Assembly (NCBI GenBank): GCA_013139935.1
Contig: WSZX01000163.1
Coordinates: forward strand, 1 to 9,449
DNA from: Ardenticatenales bacterium
GTDB lineage: Bacteria > Chloroflexota > Anaerolineae > Promineifilales > UBA4811
Reading direction: 5' to 3'
DNA: 9,449 bases
Shown: positions 5,023-9,449 of the stretch, piece after piece
Layout: every line of letters begins with the position of its first letter
Numbering within the stretch: position 1 is the stretch's first letter
Made by a program: the position numbers and the translations under genes
Notes under the pieces: model-generated
Told to the model about the DNA's origin: nothing
The model's database searches: none
Seen by the model: only the letters and a program-made list of their open reading frames with translations

Positions 5023-5540
5023 ACCAACGACTGGCCCGCTGGCGCCTGGTGGACGAGGCGCTCACCGGCCGGGCGTCTGCACTGGTCCAATCCTCCGCTC
5101 GCCGGTGGTTGGCCTGGCTACTGGCCCACTCTGGCGACAGCCAATGGTGGCTAGCTGCTGGCTTGCTCCTCTGGTGGCTGGGGGAGGGTCGCTGGCGCAT
5201 GGTTGGTGTGCGAATCGCCAGTCTCACCCTGGTCGCCGGGCTGGGCAGCACGGTTCTCAAACGGCTACTCCGACGGCCACGGCCGAACGGCGACGCCGGG
5301 CTGCTATACCTGCCGTTTGACCGCTACTCGTTTCCCTCGGGGCATGCAACGCGCGTGGGTGGGCTCGTGATTGTGCTGGGGGCCGTGGCTCCGCCCTGGG
5401 GCGCACCAGCGCTCCTTGTGTGGGGGGTGGCTGTTGGGGTCAGCAGGGTGGCGTTGGGGGTTCATTATGCCGCCGACGTGGCGGCCGGATGGTTCCTGGG
5501 ACTGCTACTGGGTTTTGTCCTGCTGACTTTCTTGCCCTAG
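5019..5540 (+). CDS. PAP2-family membrane phosphatase
   Basis: All three motifs of the PAP2 lipid phosphatase superfamily are intact in this 173-residue protein: KX6RP (Lys81 to Arg88-Pro89), PSGH (106-109) and SRX5HX3D (Ser142-Arg143, His149, Asp153). His149 would be the phosphorylated nucleophile and His109 the acid. Several hydrophobic segments surround the motifs, with the active site expected at the outer face of the membrane as in undecaprenyl-pyrophosphate or phosphatidylglycerophosphate phosphatases. The GTG start at 5019 overlaps the previous stop (GTGA), with little ribosome-binding sequence of its own, so coupling is likely. It is the last gene of the lgt operon and faces a convergent gene 57 bases away. 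Confidence 0.92.
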   Translation: MNQRLARWRLVDEALTGRASALVQSSARRWLAWLLAHSGDSQWWLAAGLLLWWLGEGRWRMVGVRIASLTLVAGLGSTVLKRLLRRPRPNGDAGLLYLPFDRYSFPSGHATRVGGLVIVLGAVAPPWGAPALLVWGVAVGVSRVALGVHYAADVAAGWFLGLLLGFVLLTFLP

Positions 5541-5597
5541 AGGGCCGGTGGCGATCGCATCCGGCTCGTCCCGGCCGGCCATTCCTTCCTCTTTGGT
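5541..5597. other. Convergent intergenic gap
   Basis: The gap between two convergent genes contains GGCCGG (5543-5548) and CCGGCC (5571-5576), able to form a 6-bp stem around a 22-base loop, plus a GCGATCGC palindrome. Neither strand has a T-tract after the stem, so an intrinsic terminator is not supported. Confidence 0.3.
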
Positions 5598-6200
5598 CTA
5601 CCCTGGGATATTTGCCCGTTTGCGTTTCCGTCGTCGCCACCAGAGCCATCCCACGGTAGCCAGGACGAGAATCACGATCATCGCCGCGAGGATGGGGATA
5701 AGGACCGAAAGAACGGATACCACGATCGCCACCACATCCTCCAATACACTGACCAGTGGGTTGCCGATTCCTGCGGTAGTGGCGGTGACCACCGGCCGCG
5801 CTGTTGCCTTGACCGCGTGGACGCCGCCGGCGAGAAACAGACCGCACGCCAGCGCGAGTACCGGGTGAATGTCGGTGATGACGTTGGCGTTGGCGGCAAA
5901 GAGGATCGCCCCGGCCGCCGGCCGGATGACAGTGTGGACGATGTCGTTGACGGTGTCGGCCGCCGGGATCTTGTCGACCGTCATCTCTATCAGCAACAGA
6001 ACTGCCAGCAACCCAATCGCCCACCAACTGGTGAGCGCATCCCACGGCTGGCGCAGCAGGATCAGATCCCACCCGGTGATGATGGACAGGCGACCGACGG
6101 TCGCTACCACCAGCAGCGGGATATAGGCGTTCAACCCCGCGCTTGTCGAGAGGCCAAAGGCGGCCGCAATGCCACCGATTCCTGCCAGTAGTTCGGCCAT
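5598..6200 (-). CDS. DUF4126-family membrane protein
   Basis: This 200-residue protein matches the DUF4126 family: GLSTSAGLNAYIPLL (about 16-30) near the N-terminus is the characteristic motif, followed by EMTVDKIPAADTVNDIVHT, a run of small-residue membrane helices, and a C-terminal helix ended by WWRRRKRKR, which should sit in the cytoplasm. The family is integral to the membrane and has no established biochemical function. The start is well fixed: AGGAGGTT at 6213-6206 lies five bases before the ATG. It is the last gene of the minus-strand group, 70 bases after the DUF2085 gene, and could have its own translation control because of its strong ribosome-binding site. Confidence 0.85.
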   Translation of the reverse strand: MAELLAGIGGIAAAFGLSTSAGLNAYIPLLVVATVGRLSIITGWDLILLRQPWDALTSWWAIGLLAVLLLIEMTVDKIPAADTVNDIVHTVIRPAAGAILFAANANVITDIHPVLALACGLFLAGGVHAVKATARPVVTATTAGIGNPLVSVLEDVVAIVVSVLSVLIPILAAMIVILVLATVGWLWWRRRKRKRANIPG

Positions 6201-6270
6201 CGCCCAACCTCCTATCTAAATGGGTGTTGCTGCACAGACCGGCAATGGGCTGCTCGCCCACCCTGTTTCC

Positions 6271-7203
6271 TCACGAGGGCAATCCCGGCAGGCCGCTCAG
6301 GGTGCCGGTCAGGGCGTACCGCACCACGCTAACAGTTCCAATAAGCGCCAGACTAACTGCCAATCCAATCAGGAGCGCAGGGATCAGGTCCCGCCAACTC
6401 TCGGCGGTGTTTTCGCGGCGGGCAAGAACCAGGACGATGATCGCATTGACGACGGTCAACACCACTACGATCCCGGCCGAGCTGATTAGCGCCACCGGGT
6501 AAAGGATGATCGGCAGGCCGGTTGAGGCCAGGCCAACGGTCGCCAATGCCAGCAGCACCAGTCCTCCCAGCTCACGAAAGCTGCGCAGCACGCGGGCCGG
6601 TGGGCGATCTGTGAGGCGCCAGAACGTCCCTACCGCCACCGGGTAGAGGATGCTTCCCATCATCAACCCGTTGAGCGTCCCGGTGAGCAGCCGCAGCGTG
6701 TTGTGGGGCTGGTAGAGCCCCTGCCGGCCCGGGAACAGGTTGATGTAGGAATTGAGGCCGTCTATTGCCATCAGGGCGGAGAAACTCACCAGCGTCAGCA
6801 GCACTGGGAAGGGGGGCAGTTCAGTAGCCTTGCGTCGGGCGATCAGGAATGTGCCCAGAGCCAGCATAGCGCCCAGGTATGTGCCGGTGCAGCGGGCGCA
6901 AAGAGGTAGCGGCCGCTCGCCGACGAGCATCGAGTGGCTCGGAATCCGATGGCAAATGGCGTACGCAATCATGTCTGCCTTGTTCATCAAACCCGCCGGC
7001 GTCGCCAGAATGAAAAGGATGATCATGCCCAGGGAGAGGGCCACCAGCGTCCGCCTTTTCCATCTCCATGGTCTTTCTGGAAAGGCAACCTGCTCGTCCG
7101 GTGTGTGCAGGCGCAGCAGCACATCCGGTGGGTTCTCCGGTTCGCGGCCGGCCGGTGCCACCGGTCCGGCGTCAGTGACAAGTTCGTGCGCGGATGGATG
7201 CAT
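6271..7203 (-). CDS. DUF2085-family membrane protein
   Basis: The 310-residue protein has a hydrophilic, proline-rich N-terminus of about 50 residues, then several membrane helices. The diagnostic segment CHRIPSHSML (84-93) followed by PLPLCARCTGTYLG (98-111) places Cys84, His85, Cys102 and Cys105 as in DUF2085 proteins, where these residues could bind a metal or form a redox site; their function is unknown. The C-terminal half adds about four more helices (for example IVVVLTVVNAIIVLVLA). An in-frame TGA lies just upstream of the ATG at 7203, so no longer start is possible, yet there is no obvious ribosome-binding sequence. It sits between the chelatase gene and the DUF4126 gene on the same strand. 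Confidence 0.85.
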   Translation of the reverse strand: MHPSAHELVTDAGPVAPAGREPENPPDVLLRLHTPDEQVAFPERPWRWKRRTLVALSLGMIILFILATPAGLMNKADMIAYAICHRIPSHSMLVGERPLPLCARCTGTYLGAMLALGTFLIARRKATELPPFPVLLTLVSFSALMAIDGLNSYINLFPGRQGLYQPHNTLRLLTGTLNGLMMGSILYPVAVGTFWRLTDRPPARVLRSFRELGGLVLLALATVGLASTGLPIILYPVALISSAGIVVVLTVVNAIIVLVLARRENTAESWRDLIPALLIGLAVSLALIGTVSVVRYALTGTLSGLPGLPS

Positions 7204-7310
7204 CGCAAGAGATCAGGTCACGCTGGGCCGGTTCGCTGGAGTGGTCTATCATGAGTGGTGCACGCGTTGCCCTCTACTGATGCCATCGCGGCGTGTGATT
7301 CGGGCTGGAT

Positions 7311-7484
7311 TCAGTCGGCCAACCCAAGATTCCGGGCGCAGGGAATGGTCTCCCGGTCTTTCATCTCCTCCTCGAGTTCCCACGGACTGGCTCGCAGCAG
7401 CCTGGGGCAGCGCGCCATGCTCGTCATGACCTGTGCCGCTCCCATCGCCAGGTCCGATGCCACCCGCTCCCAATCTCCGTTCAT
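7311..7484 (-). CDS. Possible small protein, 57 aa, unknown
   Basis: This frame opens at ATG 7484 and ends at TGA 7313-7311. Its third codon positions are about 75-80% G or C, like the real genes here, and the overlapping alternative frame looks like a low-complexity shadow. The product is helical and acidic in the middle (ASPWELEEEMKDRE), with two cysteines (ARCP and IPCARN). No family is recognised and the ribosome-binding sequence is weak. It fills most of the gap between the chelatase and DUF2085 genes. Confidence 0.4.
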   Translation of the reverse strand: MNGDWERVASDLAMGAAQVMTSMARCPRLLRASPWELEEEMKDRETIPCARNLGLAD

Positions 7485-7569
7485 CCGGGTTCGCAGCGAT
7501 CATCTGGTTGTCACCGGCCGGACCAGATCAACGACGCGGAAGAATATCAGGCCGAATGCGCCCGGCATT

Positions 7570-9449
7570 TCACGTTTCATCCAATGCGCTCCGTACCGTC
7601 CGGTACAGGATCTCCGCCTTGAGTTCAGCATGCGTGTAGCACGGTGCTCCCATCCGATCAGCGAGTTGCTGGGCCAGACCCTGGTCAAAGGCAGCATGCT
7701 CCATGTTGATAACCACGGAGCGGATCCTTTGCTCTTTGATGAGTGCTGCTACCTGATAGGCTTCCTGCTGCGGCGGCAGGTCCGTCAAGCTGACGTTTCC
7801 CGCCCCGTCAGTGAGCAGGATCACCAGCGGCATTACGTCTGGATGGACTCGCTTCTCCTGGTTGACCACCTTGAGCGCCAGCGTCAGCCCGGCCGTCAGT
7901 GGGGTTTTCCCCCCGACCGGGATGTCGGTCAGCGCCTGTCGCGCCAGGTCGATCGAATTGGTGGGCGGAAGCACCACCGCAGCGTCGTTCTTCTGAAACA
8001 CCACCAGCCCCACCCGGTCCCGGCGCTGGTATGCGTCGGTGAGCAGGGAAAAGATGGCTCCTTTGGTAGCTTCCATGCGCTCCGCAACCGCCATGCTCCA
8101 ACTGGCGTCGACCACGAACAGCACCAGGTTGGCCGCCCGGCGGACGCGGATCTTTCGCTGAAGATCATCCTTCCTCAGTGCCAGGGCTACCTGCCCCTCG
8201 GCCGGGCCGGTCTGTTCCGAGGATCTGGCGCGTCGTTTCTGGTATGGTGCGGCCGCTCGAAGCGTGGCGTCGAACGCTAGATCGCTGGTGTCCCCCTTGG
8301 CGGGTTCTGCCTGGATGTAGCGGCCCCGCTTGCGCTTGGTGCGGGTCTGGCTGCGCCGGCCGGCGCTGCTGCGGGTCAGCCGGTCGAGCGGCGTGTCCAG
8401 TCGCCGTGCCTGAAACTGTTCGCCGGCCTCCACCGGGTCGCCCCCCTCCCACCATTGGCCGGCCTGCGGGGTGCCGGGGATGACCTGACGGGCGGGGTGT
8501 GTCGCCCGTTGAGCCTCAGGCTTGCCCGTCTCGTCCTCTAGGGAAGCCTTTTTTTTTTGCGGACTCGACTCTTCCCTCTCGTCGATCTCGGAATCAGCGT
8601 CCGGGAGAACGTCGCGATGTTCGGCGCGGGCGGCATCCAACTGGTTCTGCAATTCCGCGGCATCGATCTCCGCTTTCTGGAAGGGCTGGCGCTTGAGCCG
8701 GTGGGGGAGGGCCAGCTCGGCCGCCAGCAGGATGTCGCGGTCTTTTATCGACTGCCGCCCCTCAAACGCCGCATGAGCGCGAGCCGCCTTGAGGATCACC
8801 AGGTCCGCCCGGTGGCCATCCACGTCCAAGCTAGCGGTAAGAGTGGCGATCGTCGACAAATCATGACGCGAGTAGCGAACAGCATCCACCATGACGCGGG
8901 CGCGGGCAATCTCCTCGGAGAGTTCCCGGTCACGGGGCGCCCATTCGGCACCAAAGACCGTCGGATTAGCTTCGAACTCGGTGTTCCGTTCCAGGATCGC
9001 CACCCGATCCGGTACGTTGGCGATTCCTCGGATGTCGACGCACAGGGCAAAGCGGTCCAGTAACTGCGGCCGCAGGTCTCCCTCTTCCGGGTTCATGGTT
9101 CCAACCAGAATGAAGCGGGCGGGGTGGGCAAATGAGATACCTTCTCGCTCTACCACGTTGATTCCCATTGCGGCCGAGTCAAGCAGCAGGTCGACCACGT
9201 GGTCGTCCAGCAGGTTGACCTCATCCACGTAGAGCAGGCCGCGGTTGGCCGCGGCGAGGACACCCGGATCAAAGTGACGTTCCCCCTTTTGGATCGCCTT
9301 TTCTATGTCCAGCGTCCCCACCACTCGGTCCTCGGTGGCGCTGACGGGCAAGTCTACAAAGCGCGTGCGGCGGGTTACCACCGGCAGTTCCTCTCCGGCC
9401 GCAACCCGGTCACGGCATTCATCGCACAGGCGATCTGATCGGGCGGGGT
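7570..9449 (-). CDS. Fused AAA+/VWA Mg- or Co-chelatase subunit (ChlI-ChlD type), 5' end outside window
   Basis: The frame is open to the window edge, so the gene is 5'-partial; the Walker A end is outside. The visible part begins with a CDEC motif and PVVTRRTRFVDLPVSATEDR, continues with Walker B LLYVDEVNLLDD (9234-9199), VVERE and GTMNPEEGDLRPQLLDRF (sensor/Arg-finger region), then a helical lid. From about 8620 to 8200 a charged, proline-rich linker follows, then a VWA domain with MIDAS sequence DASWS (codons at 8109-8095), a conserved-Thr motif TPLTAGL and LTDGAGN. This is the architecture of ChlD/BchD and of fused 'putative cobaltochelatase' subunits, which power metal insertion by an H- or CobN-type subunit in chlorophyll or cobalamin synthesis. 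Unlike many ChlD proteins, the visible ATPase motifs look intact. A slippery A10 run marks the linker. Which metal is inserted cannot be told, because no chlH/cobN is in view. Confidence 0.93.
   Translation of the reverse strand, partial: PARSDRLCDECRDRVAAGEELPVVTRRTRFVDLPVSATEDRVVGTLDIEKAIQKGERHFDPGVLAAANRGLLYVDEVNLLDDHVVDLLLDSAAMGINVVEREGISFAHPARFILVGTMNPEEGDLRPQLLDRFALCVDIRGIANVPDRVAILERNTEFEANPTVFGAEWAPRDRELSEEIARARVMVDAVRYSRHDLSTIATLTASLDVDGHRADLVILKAARAHAAFEGRQSIKDRDILLAAELALPHRLKRQPFQKAEIDAAELQNQLDAARAEHRDVLPDADSEIDEREESSPQKKKASLEDETGKPEAQRATHPARQVIPGTPQAGQWWEGGDPVEAGEQFQARRLDTPLDRLTRSSAGRRSQTRTKRKRGRYIQAEPAKGDTSDLAFDATLRAAAPYQKRRARSSEQTGPAEGQVALALRKDDLQRKIRVRRAANLVLFVVDASWSMAVAERMEATKGAIFSLLTDAYQRRDRVGLVVFQKNDAAVVLPPTNSIDLARQALTDIPVGGKTPLTAGLTLALKVVNQEKRVHPDVMPLVILLTDGAGNVSLTDLPPQQEAYQVAALIKEQRIRSVVINMEHAAFDQGLAQQLADRMGAPCYTHAELKAEILYRTVRSALDET
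8516..8558 (-). promoter_or_regulatory. Candidate programmed frameshift (slippage) site in the chelatase gene
   Basis: Ten consecutive A (minus strand, 8558-8549) followed by G encode Gln-Lys-Lys-Lys and contain the in-frame heptamer A AAA AAG, the slippery sequence of E. coli dnaX. A -1 shift leads to TGA at 8518-8516, about 11 codons on; a +1 shift leads to TAG at 8540-8538. An AGGGA purine stretch lies 14 bases upstream of the A-run. Immediately after it, GGCTTCCC (8548-8541) can pair with GGG-C-AAGCC (8527-8519), an 8-bp stem with one bulge. The site falls after the AAA+ module and before the VWA module. Confidence 0.6.

Noticed and set aside
5541..5580. GGCCGG...CCGGCC stem between convergent genes as a bidirectional terminator
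   Set aside because: There is no T-tract on either strand, and the hexamer is so common in this DNA that a chance pairing is expected.
7500..7580. 26-codon frame (ATG 7580) ending in UGA, in frame with the 57-residue ORF
   Set aside because: Joining them by UGA recoding would need Sec after a Thr-Thr-Arg with no cysteine partner or known family. The upstream piece overlaps the chelatase end and is probably chance.
7255..8280. Plus-strand open frame of 341 codons opposite the chelatase gene
   Set aside because: It is antisense to the VWA domain, whose motifs are unmistakable on the minus strand; long opposite frames are common in high-GC genes.

Overview
The window is GC-rich (about 60%) bacterial chromosomal DNA with GC-ending codons and very frequent GGCCGG/CCGGCC hexamers. 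The gene set suggests Chloroflexota or a similar deep-branching lineage: a fused ChlI/ChlD-type chelatase, a short Lgt-like protein, a protein of the kind databases label 'quinate 5-dehydrogenase', and DUF2085 and DUF4126 membrane proteins. This placement is inference; there is no rRNA or other phylogenetic marker. No tRNA, rRNA, CRISPR array, transposase or phage gene was seen.

Bases 1-1680 hold a minus-strand operon read from a plausible sigma-70-type promoter at 1676-1648. Its first gene (1601-1362) is easily missed. It encodes a 79-residue SelT/SelW/SelH (Rdx) family protein whose redox motif reads Cys-Ala-Ala-UGA. The UGA is followed at a suitable distance by a perfect hairpin with a GUC loop, so this is a probable selenoprotein gene with a bacterial SECIS element. 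Two nucleotides later comes an unrecognised 278-residue protein, and through an ATGA overlap a MazG-like (dCTP pyrophosphatase-type) nucleotide pyrophosphohydrolase. Beyond it, at 1-157, is a degenerate 60/61-bp tandem repeat of lower GC.

Bases 1680-2538 have no convincing gene. They hold a mosaic of short repeats built on GGCGCC and ATGCAT, a strong promoter-like sequence (2163-2192, perfect TATAAT), a perfect 10-bp hairpin (2263-2290) and a second candidate promoter just before lgt.

Bases 2539-5540 are a compact plus-strand operon: Lgt-like membrane transferase, a conserved Rossmann-type protein of unknown function, a MobA-like nucleotidyltransferase and a PAP2 lipid phosphatase. Three of the junctions are 4-base ATGA/GTGA overlaps; a 19-codon ORF bridges the one gap. 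The mix of lipid transfer, nucleotidyl transfer and lipid phosphatase suggests envelope lipid or lipid-carrier metabolism.

Bases 5598-9449 are on the minus strand. A fused AAA+/VWA chelatase subunit (Mg- or Co-chelatase, 5' end outside the window) is followed by a possible 57-residue ORF, a DUF2085 membrane protein and a DUF4126 membrane protein. The chelatase gene carries an A10 run containing the in-frame heptamer A AAA AAG at the boundary between its AAA+ module and its linker/VWA module. Slippage into either alternative frame meets a stop within 4 to 11 codons. The gene is therefore a strong candidate for programmed frameshifting that yields a separate ChlI/CobS-sized ATPase as well as the full fusion.

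The two most interesting signals are thus both recoding events: a UGA read as selenocysteine, and a slippery A-run that may make two chelatase subunits from one gene.
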